Source: Helicobacter suis
Lineage (GTDB): Bacteria; Campylobacterota; Campylobacteria; Campylobacterales; Helicobacteraceae
Reading direction: 5' to 3'
Length of the DNA stretch: 64,000 bases
Assembly: GCF_902196135.1 (NCBI RefSeq)
Contig: NZ_CABIKE010000004.1
Coordinates: forward strand, 48,020 to 112,019
The notes under the pieces are model-generated. The model was given only the letters and a program-made list of their open reading frames with translations, made no database searches and had not been told where the DNA came from. Shown piece by piece: positions 46,542 to 55,295 of the stretch. Both the position numbers and the translations under genes were made by a program. Each line of letters starts with the position of its first letter. Positions within the stretch are counted from its first letter, which is position 1.

Positions 46542-46576
46542 TTGACAGGGGGGGGGGGGGGGGGGGGTGATAAAAT
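46542..46576 (+). promoter_or_regulatory. Promoter with a G20 spacer tract
   Basis: TTGACA (46542-46547), then 20 consecutive Gs (46548-46567), then TGATAAAAT with -10 TAAAAT at 46571-46576. The spacer is 23 bp, six longer than the optimum of 17. Losing about six Gs would bring both boxes to ideal spacing. TG two bases before the -10 is an extended -10. This should make transcription depend on G-tract length. Confidence 0.8.
46548..46567 (+). repeat. Homopolymer of 20 G
   Basis: Twenty consecutive guanines, the longest homopolymer in the window and hypermutable by slipped-strand mispairing. Confidence 0.95.
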
Positions 46577-46604
46577 AGCGCCATTAAATCTTAAAGGAGT
46601 TTGT

Positions 46605-47018
46605 ATGTTTTTGGGCGCGTTAAGTGTAGAAGAGAAAAAGGCGTTTTTACAGATCGCCCACCATTTTGCATGGAGTAATCACGATTTTTCAGACGCACAA
46701 AAGGGTGTGATCGCGACTTATTGCGTGGAAATGCAAATAGAGGATGTTGTTTATCATGCAGAAACATTTGATCTGAAAGAAACACTTTCTATTTTCAAAC
46801 AAAAGGATCACCAAAAGATCGTGTTGTTAGAAACAATGGCCTTAGCGATGGCCGATCGCCTCGCCCATTTAGAGTCCTTGCACGAGGGCGAAAAGGCGGT
46901 TTTAGATACCATGATTAAAACCTTTGGCTTAAAACCTAAGCTTGCCAATGTTTATGCAGATTGGACTAAGGCTATGTTGGTGCTTGCCGATCAGGGCAAG
47001 AATTTAATCCAGTTATAA
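46605..47018 (+). CDS. TerB-like helical protein, first gene of the G-tract module
   Basis: A 137-residue all-helical protein. Its start is ATG 46605 behind AAAGGAG. A longer open frame starts upstream and runs through the G-tract as poly-glycine, but it has no ribosome binding site and I reject it. The opening LSVEEKKAFLQIAHHFAWSNHDFSDAQKGVI has the spacing of a TerB/DjlA-type domain, though the usual acidic DG is replaced by NHDF. TerB proteins occur in membrane-associated stress and phage-defence systems. It is the first of four genes on the same strand. Confidence 0.65.
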   Translation: MFLGALSVEEKKAFLQIAHHFAWSNHDFSDAQKGVIATYCVEMQIEDVVYHAETFDLKETLSIFKQKDHQKIVLLETMALAMADRLAHLESLHEGEKAVLDTMIKTFGLKPKLANVYADWTKAMLVLADQGKNLIQL

Positions 47019-47021
47019 AAC

Positions 47022-47303
47022 ATGGGCTTTCCTTGCACCATTTGTGGAGCGTGTTGCCGCAATATCAGTGGGGTGAAAGAATTAGCCCCTTTTGATCTAG
47101 GTAATGGAGTATGTTGCCATTTGGATCAAAAAACCCAGCGGTGTTTGATCTATGCAAATCGCCCTCAAATTTGCAGGATCGATGCCATGTATGAGAAGGT
47201 GTTTTACAAACACTACAGCCTAGAGGAATTTTACGCCCTCAACATAGAAGCTTGCAAAATCTTGCAAGAAAAAGAGGGTGTAGAAGAGTCGTTGAGAATT
47301 TAG
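47022..47303 (+). CDS. YkgJ-family cysteine-cluster protein
   Basis: A 93-residue protein of the YkgJ/UPF0153 type, a zinc or iron-sulphur binding family. It starts MGFPCTICGACC (CxxCGxCC) and continues with CCHLD near residue 31, CLIYANRPQIC near 41-51 and a late Cys near 82. Family members are often annotated as Fe-S or zinc binding with unknown function. The ATG is 3 bp after the preceding stop and lacks a good ribosome binding site, so translation is probably coupled. Confidence 0.85.
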   Translation: MGFPCTICGACCRNISGVKELAPFDLGNGVCCHLDQKTQRCLIYANRPQICRIDAMYEKVFYKHYSLEEFYALNIEACKILQEKEGVEESLRI

Positions 47304-47316
47304 CAAGGAGAGAAAG

Positions 47317-48321
47317 ATGCCTTTACCATTTATTTTAGGGGGGATAGCGTTAGCGATTGCGGGATATGGAGTTAAAAAGGGAGTGGATGCCTATGAGAAT
47401 GTCAAAGAAGCAGAGGAGTGGCATCAGCGCGCACGAAGCCATCATGGAAAATCTAAGCAAAAGTTAGAAGAAGCGCAGGGCAGTGCCCAAAAGGCCTTTG
47501 AGAAACTAGGGAATCTGCAAAAAATGATTGTCAACACTTCCTTAGAACGCTATAAGGACATTGTTGATAAATGCAAAATTAAGGATGATGTAAACTGGCA
47601 AAAAATTGTTGATAAAGAAAGTTTGCAACATTTAGGAGGCGTATGCAGTGCTATTGTTGATTTAGAGACGATGTTAAATTCTGTAGCGGGTTCTGCAGCA
47701 GCGGGGGCGATAGCTGGCTTTGGAGCTTGGGGAGCGGCTGGCTTAGTGGGGAGTGCTTCTACGGGTACAGCTTTGAGTGTTTTAAGTGGAGCAGCAGCAA
47801 CCAACGCCACTCTAGCGTGGTTTGGAGGAGGGAGTTTGGCAGCTGGGGGGTTTGGCATGGCGGCGGGTAGTTTAGTTTTAGGGGGGCTTGTGGCTGCGCC
47901 TGTTATTGCGGTAACAGCTTCTGTCTTTGCGAATAAAGCAGAGGAGAGGAAAGATGATGCCCAGAGTTACTATCATAGTGTGTGCGCTGCTTGTGAATGC
48001 ATGGAAGCTGAAGGGCTTGCTTGGCATAATCTTTGTAATAGAGCCCAGGAGAAAATCGCTGCTTTGCTTGATCTTAATGTGACTTTTGTAGAAGTTTTGG
48101 ATGTTGTTGAGCAATGCATGGAGGCTAAGGGATTTGATTGCCACAAATGGAGTGGAGAAGAACAAGAACAGATTAAAACCCTTATTCAGCAGGCAGAAAC
48201 TCTAACCACTATTATCAGTGCACCTCTTATGCACGATGACGATCCGCTAACTCAAGAGATCAAAGAGCACAGAGAGGCATGCCAAGATTTGATGGATAAC
48301 ATCCAAGCTAAATGGGGTTGA
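47317..48321 (+). CDS. Glycine-zipper membrane protein
   Basis: A 334-residue protein I cannot assign to a characterised family. Residues about 1-20 are hydrophobic; 30-90 are a helical region (KSKQKLEEAQ); 120-205 is a long G/A/S-rich hydrophobic region (for example GAIAGFGAWGAAGLVG and GGGSLAAGGFGMAAGSLVLGG) with the G-x3-G pattern of glycine zippers, which form membrane pores or tight helix packing. The C-terminal third is acidic and helical with several cysteines (CAACECMEAEG and VVEQCMEAKG are an internal near-repeat). AAGGAG precedes the ATG. A membrane-active role is inferred from the zippers only. Confidence 0.65.
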   Translation: MPLPFILGGIALAIAGYGVKKGVDAYENVKEAEEWHQRARSHHGKSKQKLEEAQGSAQKAFEKLGNLQKMIVNTSLERYKDIVDKCKIKDDVNWQKIVDKESLQHLGGVCSAIVDLETMLNSVAGSAAAGAIAGFGAWGAAGLVGSASTGTALSVLSGAAATNATLAWFGGGSLAAGGFGMAAGSLVLGGLVAAPVIAVTASVFANKAEERKDDAQSYYHSVCAACECMEAEGLAWHNLCNRAQEKIAALLDLNVTFVEVLDVVEQCMEAKGFDCHKWSGEEQEQIKTLIQQAETLTTIISAPLMHDDDPLTQEIKEHREACQDLMDNIQAKWG

Positions 48322-48332
48322 AAGGAGTACAC

Positions 48333-49958
48333 ATGGTAACTAAAGCCTTTTACGAGGAAGTGATTGAGGAAATTGGCACACAAACTTTAGCACGCTTGGG
48401 GCTTAATATTTTTAGCCTCAACACTTATGGAGCTTATGGGGCAAGTGTGGTGGCTAGTGCGGACAGCTTTAGATCTTATGCAAAACACCATAACAACCCC
48501 AGCTATTTCGGACAAACCTTTGAAGAATTAGACATAGGACAACGCAACATTAAAGACGCATTTTCTAACACAGGGAATAAAACTTACACCACAGATACAT
48601 TAGCCGACATTAGGAAGGTTAGAGGTATTTTAGAAAGTGGCAAGAAACTAGAAAACTTGGAGCCAAAAGATCGAGATAAGGTAGAGCACATTCTAGCCTT
48701 TTATGGAGATGAGGTAAAACACATGGATTTTAGTGGCGCGCTAGATGAACTAGCCCGCACCAACCACCCCACTACAGACACAGCTACCCTAAATAAACAA
48801 GGCCATGTCATCAACACCGCCCAACTCAAGGTGATCAAAAACACGGAGGGGTTGTTAGAGGATCGCTACCTAGAGAGTGGGGTGGATTTGAGAATGCCCT
48901 ATGAGGACTACAAACACCACAAAGAAAACCTAGAAAAAATGGTGGCAAAAGGGGGCACTAAAGCACAGAAAGCACAAAGAGCTTTAGAAAAACTCCAAGC
49001 TAATAACTTGACTAACCGCCTTATGTGTGAAAACCCTAGAGCGACAGCACTGATGACTCAAAGCCTAGCTGCTAGCGCACACATTGCCCAAGCAGGTTTG
49101 AGCGATGCGATTGTGGCGAGTCTGTCCACTTTGGCAAGTGGGATTGTGTGGGAGATCAAGGACATGTATGCCAAACATCCTATGGATACAGACACCTCTA
49201 TTTTAGAGCGGATCAAACGGCTTTTAAACAAAACACTAGAAACTTTTAAAGCCACTTTTATGAGAGGGGCAGGGTTTGGGGCAATTGATGTAGTAGTGGG
49301 CATTGTGGGGCAAATTTTTAAAAACATTGCTGGATCTTTAAGACAACTTTGGCATGCTCTAAGAAGCGCAGGTAACTCTATTTATAATGGCATTGTCTCT
49401 TATATCAAGGGGGAAATCACAAGCTTTAAAGATTTACTTAAAACCATTCTCAAATCCCTTTTAAGTGCAGCGTGGGTCGTAGCTGTTGTGGGGTTAGAAA
49501 GGAGCTTAGAGGCTAAGTTAGCCCTAGTCGTCCCTGCTCTAGCTCCCTTTGTTGCGCCCATCTTGGCCATTGTAGCAGGGGCGTTTGCAGTGGTAGTGAG
49601 CCATAGAAGTATTGATATGGCTCTAGATTCTTTATTTGGAGCGTTGGCAGCTAGAGATCGCGCTAAACTTAGAGCTGAAGAAATTGCCCAATTGGTAGAA
49701 GCACACTTGCCCGCCCTTATGGCTAAAAGAGAAGAGCTAGAAGCTTTGATCGCCTCTATCCATCAAGAACGTTTGATGGCTTTAGATGTGTGTTTTAGGG
49801 ATTATCAGAGTGCCTATGCACGCTGTGATGGGGGTAAAATTTATGAGGCCTTAGATGGGATTTGCCAACTTTATGGGGATAGATTATCTGTGAAAACCAT
49901 GCAAGATGTCCAAAACATTTTGGAAAACCCAGATCGTACGGGTAAATTGCGTTGGTGA
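48333..49958 (+). CDS. Large protein with hydrophobic C-terminal half, fourth gene of the G-tract module
   Basis: A 541-residue protein with no recognised family. Start is the ATG at 48333 behind AAAGGAG (an in-frame ATG at 48312 is inside the previous gene). Residues about 1-250 are soluble and charged (IGQRNIKDAF, LNKQGHVINTAQLKVIKNTEG), resembling hypothetical proteins found beside glycine-zipper genes in other bacteria, as far as I can recall. From about 262 there are amphipathic and hydrophobic stretches (SLSTLASGIVWEI; GAIDVVVGIVGQIF; ALVVPALAPFVAPILAIVAGA near 395-420). The tail is a charged helix with cysteines. It is probably membrane associated. Confidence 0.65.
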   Translation: MVTKAFYEEVIEEIGTQTLARLGLNIFSLNTYGAYGASVVASADSFRSYAKHHNNPSYFGQTFEELDIGQRNIKDAFSNTGNKTYTTDTLADIRKVRGILESGKKLENLEPKDRDKVEHILAFYGDEVKHMDFSGALDELARTNHPTTDTATLNKQGHVINTAQLKVIKNTEGLLEDRYLESGVDLRMPYEDYKHHKENLEKMVAKGGTKAQKAQRALEKLQANNLTNRLMCENPRATALMTQSLAASAHIAQAGLSDAIVASLSTLASGIVWEIKDMYAKHPMDTDTSILERIKRLLNKTLETFKATFMRGAGFGAIDVVVGIVGQIFKNIAGSLRQLWHALRSAGNSIYNGIVSYIKGEITSFKDLLKTILKSLLSAAWVVAVVGLERSLEAKLALVVPALAPFVAPILAIVAGAFAVVVSHRSIDMALDSLFGALAARDRAKLRAEEIAQLVEAHLPALMAKREELEALIASIHQERLMALDVCFRDYQSAYARCDGGKIYEALDGICQLYGDRLSVKTMQDVQNILENPDRTGKLRW

Positions 49959-50246
49959 GTCTTAAAACACCCTTGTTATGGCTTGGCTATAAAAACCTTT
50001 AAAAAACTTTGTGCTGGGGTATATCAAGGGGCTATGTTTCATAACTTGTCTGAACTAGTGTTAGGGAAAAGTAAAAAGCTCTATGTCTAGCGCATTTTTT
50101 TTAACCCTCTTAAAGTGATAAAACAACCAGCTAAAAGAGCATTTAATGGACACCAAAAGCCTAAAATTATGTTAAAGTACTTTCTTAAGCTAAAATTTTG
50201 CGTAACTTAGATTTTTAAGGTTAAAAATATTTAACGGGTAAGGGAC
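49959..50246. other. Non-coding interval before alaS
   Basis: About 290 AT-rich bases with no reading frame that I can support and no clear hairpin. It separates the G-tract module from the housekeeping alaS gene. Confidence 0.5.
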
Positions 50247-52835
50247 ATGGATATTAAAAAAGCTTTTCTGGAGTATTTTAAAAATCTTAATCACTTACTC
50301 GTGCCTAGCTCGAGTTTAGTGCCCCAAGATGCTTCTTTACTCTTTACCAATGCCGGCATGGTGCAATTTAAAGATATTTTCTTAGGCAAAGCCAAACCCT
50401 TTTGTAATAAGGCCACTAGCGCCCAGTTATGCATGCGCGCAGGGGGCAAACATAATGATTTGGAAAATGTGGGCTATACCAACCGCCACCATACTTTATT
50501 TGAAATGCTGGGTAATTTTTCCTTTTTTGATTATTTTAAAGAGGAGGCGATTGCCTATGCTTTTGAATTTGTACACCGCCATTTAAACTTTGATTCAAAA
50601 GATATTTACATTAGTGTGCATGAAAAAGATCAAGAGGCTTATAAATTGTGGCAAAAGTTCGTGCCCACTAGCCACATTAAAACTATGGGCGATGCGGATA
50701 ATTTTTGGCAAATGGCTGATGTAGGACCTTGTGGGTATTGCAGTGAAATTTATATTGATCAGGGGGAAAAATATTTTCATTCTCCGGAGGATTATTTTGG
50801 AGGGGAGGGGGATCGCTTTTTAGAAATCTGGAATTTAGTTTTTATGCAGTATGAGCGCTCAAGCGCGGGGGTTTTAACCCCACTAGAGCGCCCCTGTATT
50901 GATACAGGTATGGGTTTAGAAAGGGTACAAGCGCTTTTAGAAGGGGTGCAAAATAACTTTGATAGTTCGCTTTTTAGGTCATTAATTTCTCGCATTGAAG
51001 AAGTTTTTGATCTAAATTATACAGATCATCTTGAATCTTTTAGAGTGCTAGCCGATCACGCTAGAAGTGTGGGGTTTTTACTAGCAATGGGGGTATATTT
51101 TGAAAATACGGGGCGGGGTTATGTTTTGCGCCGCATTTTAAGACGCGCACTTAGACATGGCTATTTGCTCAAACAAGCCCAACAAAAACAGCTAGAAGAG
51201 CCTTTTTTCTACAAAATTTTAGGCTATCTATGTGGCTTAATGCCAGATTATCCCTTGCTTGCAGAACATAAAGAGAGTATAGAGGCTGAGTGTAAAGCAG
51301 AGGAGGAGTTATTTTTAGCCACTTTAGATAAGGGCATGCATTTATTTGAAAGCGCTTTAAAAGAGTGTAGCGGTTCTAGTTTCAGCGGAGCAGTGGCTTT
51401 TAAGCTTTATGATACCTATGGTTTTCCGTTGGATTTAACTATGGACATGCTCCGCCATAAGAATATCACGGTCAATCTAGAAGAGTACCAAGCCTGCATG
51501 CAAGAGCAGCAGCAACGATCCCAGTTTAAACAAAGCCATGCCAAAGAGGGGTTTAAAAATTTAGATTTAAGCGCGCTTATGCCTAATGTGTTTGTGGGTT
51601 ATGAGTGTGAGAGTGTGCAGGCTAAAGTCTTAGCGTTCTATTTAAAGGAGGCTAATAGGGCTTTTTTAGTGCTAGATAAAACCCCATTTTATGCGCAAGG
51701 AGGCGGACCCATCGGGGATAGAGGGGTGATTTTAAATACTAACCAAATTTTACTTGCCCAAGTTTTAGATACCCAAAAGATAGGAGAAATTAATATTAGT
51801 CTTATAGAGTTAGTAGAGGGGGCTAATTTAGGAGTAGGTGATAGCGTGGTTGCTGAGGTGAGTCATCGCTTAGAGATTGCCAAACACCACAGCGCCACGC
51901 ATTTACTACATCTTGCCTTGCGTGAAATTTTAGGCAAAAAGGCTAGAGAGGAAAACAAAAAAGTAGAAATCCAGCAAAAGGGTAGCCACATTGAACCTAG
52001 CCGTTTGCGCTTTGATTTTAGCTTTTACCGCAATTTAGAGGATACAGAAATAGAGCAGATAGAAGCCTTTGTGAATGCTAAAATCGCCCTAGCCATGCCC
52101 ACAAGCGTGGAAAATATGCAGGCCTTGCAGGCAAAAGAAAGCGGGGCTATCATGCTTTTTGAGGATAAGTATTTAGAGCAGGTGCGGGTGGTTAAAATTG
52201 CAGGGAGTGTTGAGGCCTGCGGGGGGGTACATGTGCAAAATAGTGCACAAATTGGAGGCTTTGCTATTATAAAAGTTTCTAGTGTGAGTGCGGGGGTTAG
52301 GCGCATTGAGGCGGTGTGTGGGGAGGCGTATTATGATTTTATTGCACAAGAGAGGCGTATTCTTAAAGAGGCGCGCCAAAGGCTTAAAACCCATGATATT
52401 TTAAAAGCCCTAGATCACAAACAAAACCCCAAAAGCCCTGTTAAGCCCGCCCAAAAACCCACTTTGCACTCTATCCCCGGACAAAATTTTCCTTTAGCCG
52501 TGCTAAAAGGATTAAAAGAACATTTAGATGATTTTTTTGCCTTTGTTGATCTTTATAAAAGTAGGCAAGAGTCTTTAGTAGCACTTTTCCAGTATCATAA
52601 TTTACAAAAAGGCTGTTTGGAGTGGGTGTTAAAATCAGTTGGAGAAGCGGATATGCGCGTTTTGCTAGAGGCGTTAAAAAACCATGCAAAGGATTTAGGC
52701 TATACAAGTAAGGGTGGAGGTCGTAGCGATCATGTATCCTTTGTACTGCTTAAAGAGGGGGATTTTAGCCCACAAGAGATTAAGCGTCTGCAAGAGGCTA
52801 TTTATCAAAAAACCTTAGAGGTTTTGCAAAATTAA
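50247..52835 (+). CDS. alaS: Alanine--tRNA ligase
   Basis: Class II aminoacyl-tRNA synthetase, 862 residues. The N-terminal catalytic domain has FLEYFKNLNHLLVPSSSLVP and TNAGMVQFKDIFLG. The editing domain has HSATHLLHLAL near residue 553 and the conserved Cys-containing ACGGVHV segment near 660, and the C-terminal domain ends with the S-K-G-G-G-R-S-D motif. Length is slightly more than H. pylori AlaS (about 847). The next gene starts immediately after its stop. Confidence 0.97.
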   Translation: MDIKKAFLEYFKNLNHLLVPSSSLVPQDASLLFTNAGMVQFKDIFLGKAKPFCNKATSAQLCMRAGGKHNDLENVGYTNRHHTLFEMLGNFSFFDYFKEEAIAYAFEFVHRHLNFDSKDIYISVHEKDQEAYKLWQKFVPTSHIKTMGDADNFWQMADVGPCGYCSEIYIDQGEKYFHSPEDYFGGEGDRFLEIWNLVFMQYERSSAGVLTPLERPCIDTGMGLERVQALLEGVQNNFDSSLFRSLISRIEEVFDLNYTDHLESFRVLADHARSVGFLLAMGVYFENTGRGYVLRRILRRALRHGYLLKQAQQKQLEEPFFYKILGYLCGLMPDYPLLAEHKESIEAECKAEEELFLATLDKGMHLFESALKECSGSSFSGAVAFKLYDTYGFPLDLTMDMLRHKNITVNLEEYQACMQEQQQRSQFKQSHAKEGFKNLDLSALMPNVFVGYECESVQAKVLAFYLKEANRAFLVLDKTPFYAQGGGPIGDRGVILNTNQILLAQVLDTQKIGEINISLIELVEGANLGVGDSVVAEVSHRLEIAKHHSATHLLHLALREILGKKAREENKKVEIQQKGSHIEPSRLRFDFSFYRNLEDTEIEQIEAFVNAKIALAMPTSVENMQALQAKESGAIMLFEDKYLEQVRVVKIAGSVEACGGVHVQNSAQIGGFAIIKVSSVSAGVRRIEAVCGEAYYDFIAQERRILKEARQRLKTHDILKALDHKQNPKSPVKPAQKPTLHSIPGQNFPLAVLKGLKEHLDDFFAFVDLYKSRQESLVALFQYHNLQKGCLEWVLKSVGEADMRVLLEALKNHAKDLGYTSKGGGRSDHVSFVLLKEGDFSPQEIKRLQEAIYQKTLEVLQN

Positions 52836-53033
52836 ATGCACACCAACACGCTTTTTTTAATGCTTTTTGTTTCACTCACGCTAGGTTTAGTGGGCTTGCT
52901 TATTTTTTTATGGGGTTTAAAGGGCAAGCAGTTTAGCGATGAGAAAAAGATGTTAGAATCCTTGCTTTATGATGGTCCTGAGGATCTCAACCTTGCCAAA
53001 GAAGAAGAGGCTAAAAAACTTAAGAAAGGATAG
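52836..53033 (+). CDS. ccoS: Cbb3-type cytochrome oxidase assembly protein CcoS
   Basis: A 65-residue single-spanning protein with the CcoS signature LWGLKGKQFSDEKKMLESLLYD after a hydrophobic segment (about 6-27). CcoS is required for cofactor insertion into the cbb3 oxidase. Its ATG follows the alaS stop directly. Positional analogue of H. pylori HP1163, next to the FqrB gene. Confidence 0.85.
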   Translation: MHTNTLFLMLFVSLTLGLVGLLIFLWGLKGKQFSDEKKMLESLLYDGPEDLNLAKEEEAKKLKKG

Positions 53034-53035
53034 TC

Positions 53036-53992
53036 ATGAGTGAGTTGTATGATGTGGTGGTTGTGGGGGCTGGACCTAGTGGGATTGCTGCAGCTGTTGA
53101 GTGCCAGATTAATGGGATTGAAAAGGTTTTGCTTTGTGAAAAAGATGAGCGATGTTGTGGGATGATACGCAAGTATTACAAAGCGCATAAACGGGTGGAT
53201 AAGGATTATCGCAAACAGGTGGTAGAGATCAAGGGGAATATTCCTTTTACAGACATGGACAAAGAGGAAACTTTGCTAGTGTTTGAGCGGGTTTTAGAAA
53301 AGTATAAAACCCCTACTCTATACGAAGCAACCGTAGAAAGCGTACAGAAAAAGCAAGATATTTTTGAGGTCTTGACGGGTAAAAATGAAGTACTACGGGC
53401 TAAGTGTGTGGTGATTGCTATTGGCAAAATGGGACAGCCTAATCGCCCAAATTATCCCATTCCCGTAGAGATCATGCGCCAAGTGGTGTATACGATTAAT
53501 GATTGTAAGGAAAAAGAAAAGGTTTTAGTTGTAGGCGGGGGTAATTCAGCTGTGGAGTATGCCATTGCACTAGCTAGCACCAACACCACCACACTTAATT
53601 ACAGACAAACCAGTTTTAGCCGCGTCAATGATGAGAATTTAAAGGCTTTAGAGGAGGCTTTTTCTAAAAATCTCTCTAAAAAGCTAGGCGTAGAGATTGA
53701 AAGCTTAGAGGCTTGTGAGGGGCAAATTAAGGTCAACTTTAAAGATAGCACGCATGCGATTTATGACAGGGTTTTATTTGCTATTGGTGGATCCACACCC
53801 TTAGAATTTTTAAAAAAATGCGGGGTAGCTTTAGATGCGAGCAATTTACCCGTTGTGAGTGAGGAGCAAGAAAGCAATATCGCTAATTTATTTGTAATAG
53901 GCGATATTCTCTATAAGTCAGGGGCTAGCGTCGCTGTCGGGCTTAATGCCGGTTTTGATGTGGCACAGGTGCTTAAAAGGCGTTTGCATTAA
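53036..53992 (+). CDS. fqrB: Flavodoxin/ferredoxin NADPH reductase FqrB
   Basis: A 318-residue flavoprotein with two dinucleotide-binding motifs: VVVVGAGPSGIAAAVE (FAD) near residues 8-23 and VLVVGGGNSAVEYA (NADPH) near 162-175, plus IGDILYKSG near the C-terminus. It lacks the CxxC of thioredoxin reductases, which fits H. pylori HP1164 (FqrB), the enzyme that couples pyruvate oxidation via flavodoxin to NADPH in Helicobacter and Campylobacter. The start is 2 bp after ccoS. Confidence 0.85.
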   Translation: MSELYDVVVVGAGPSGIAAAVECQINGIEKVLLCEKDERCCGMIRKYYKAHKRVDKDYRKQVVEIKGNIPFTDMDKEETLLVFERVLEKYKTPTLYEATVESVQKKQDIFEVLTGKNEVLRAKCVVIAIGKMGQPNRPNYPIPVEIMRQVVYTINDCKEKEKVLVVGGGNSAVEYAIALASTNTTTLNYRQTSFSRVNDENLKALEEAFSKNLSKKLGVEIESLEACEGQIKVNFKDSTHAIYDRVLFAIGGSTPLEFLKKCGVALDASNLPVVSEEQESNIANLFVIGDILYKSGASVAVGLNAGFDVAQVLKRRLH

Positions 53993-54082
53993 CCAAGTGT
54001 TTTTTTTTGGCACTACAATACTCCCTTGTTATTTTGTGCCTTCATAGGATACAAGTAGCAAAAAATTACACAAAGGAGAAAG

Positions 54083-54739
54083 ATGCGCATTTTAAAGGTT
54101 TTTTTATTAGCTTGCATGTTGGGCGCGGTAGCTAACTGCGATCAGATCATGCATCTTAAACAACACCAACACAAAGGAAAACACATGCAGTTTTTTAAGG
54201 TTTTTATCCATACGGATGCACACGGGTTTTTAGATTCTAAGTTTGGCGGGAATGCGGATGCTAGTTTTTTAGACAACCATGGCATTCCTAGACGATCGCC
54301 TGAAATTAGCTGGGAGAGTGTAGCTGGGGCTAAAAGTTATACTTTAGAACTCATTGATTATGACGCAGCAGCCTCTGGAGGCAAAGGAAGACCCTTTATC
54401 CACTGGGTGGTTGGCAATATTACAGCAACTAAGCTAGCAGAAAATGCCTCTGTAGAGGATAAACAGATTGATCAAGGGATTAATTCACTCACAGAAGGTT
54501 ATGCCGTGTCTTCTTTGAGTGCAGAGCAAAAACAAGCCTCTAATCTAGCCAATAGCAATTATATTGGACCCATGCCTCCTGATAAAGATCACTATTATCT
54601 GATCCAAGTTTATGCCTTAGATGTGGCGCATTTAGATTTAAAAAAACCTTTCTTTATCGGGCAATTACACGATGCGATGCGCGGGCATATTTTAGGTTTA
54701 GGGCGCGTGGAGTTTAAGTATCCAAAGTTGCGCCGTTAA
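54083..54739 (+). CDS. Periplasmic PEBP-family (YbhB/YbcL-like) protein
   Basis: A 218-residue phosphatidylethanolamine-binding-like protein with a signal peptide (residues 1-18, LGAVANC may be a lipobox). Typical strands: SPEISWESV, SYTLELIDYDA, FIHWVVGNI and NYIGPMPPDKDHYYLIQVYALD. H. pylori HP0218 is the probable counterpart. The ligand is unknown. AAAGGAG precedes the ATG. Confidence 0.85.
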   Translation: MRILKVFLLACMLGAVANCDQIMHLKQHQHKGKHMQFFKVFIHTDAHGFLDSKFGGNADASFLDNHGIPRRSPEISWESVAGAKSYTLELIDYDAAASGGKGRPFIHWVVGNITATKLAENASVEDKQIDQGINSLTEGYAVSSLSAEQKQASNLANSNYIGPMPPDKDHYYLIQVYALDVAHLDLKKPFFIGQLHDAMRGHILGLGRVEFKYPKLRR

Positions 54740-54818
54740 CTCTTAAACTTGTTTAAATCTGAGATGTGCTAATATAGCCCTTTTTCTGCGGTAAGTTTTA
54801 AGGAAAAAGGGTTTAAGA

Positions 54819-55295
54819 ATGTCTGAGGGAATTATAAATTTAGACATCCATATGATTAGCCAAATCCTCCCCCACCGCTACCCGTTTTTGCTGGTAGATC
54901 GAATCGTGCACCTAGAGCCTTATAAAGAAGTGCATGCCTTTAAAAACATCACCTATAACGAGGAGGTTTTTACAGGGCATTTTCCAAGCAGGCCTATTTA
55001 TCCGGGAGTGCTAATTGTAGAGGGCATGGCACAGGCGGGGGGGTTGTTGGCCTTTATTAGTTTATTTGGGGTGAGCCCAGAGGTAGCGGCTACTAAGCTT
55101 GTGTATTTCATGACCATCGATCGGGTAAAATTTAGAAATCCGGTGATTCCCGGCGATCAACTGCATTATCATTTGAGTGCTCAAAAACATAGAGGTATGA
55201 TTTGGCAAGTAGGCGGTGTGGCTAAGGTGGCAGAAAAGATTGTAGCAGAGGCTGAATTAAAAGCCATGATTGTTAATCGCGAGGCTAATACATGA
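54819..55295 (+). CDS. fabZ: 3-hydroxyacyl-ACP dehydratase FabZ
   Basis: Hot-dog-fold dehydratase of fatty acid elongation, 158 residues. It has LPHRYPFLLVDRI and the catalytic GHFPSRPIYPGVLIVEGMAQAG with His and Glu. It is the first gene of fabZ-lpxA-clpX, with overlapping ends; a TAATAT at 54770-54775 is a plausible -10. Confidence 0.96.
   Translation: MSEGIINLDIHMISQILPHRYPFLLVDRIVHLEPYKEVHAFKNITYNEEVFTGHFPSRPIYPGVLIVEGMAQAGGLLAFISLFGVSPEVAATKLVYFMTIDRVKFRNPVIPGDQLHYHLSAQKHRGMIWQVGGVAKVAEKIVAEAELKAMIVNREANT

Noticed and set aside
46530..46604. Open frame running through the G20 tract as poly-glycine into the TerB-like gene
   Set aside because: It has no ribosome binding site and the real start at 46605 has AAAGGAG in the right place; the tract fits better as a promoter spacer.
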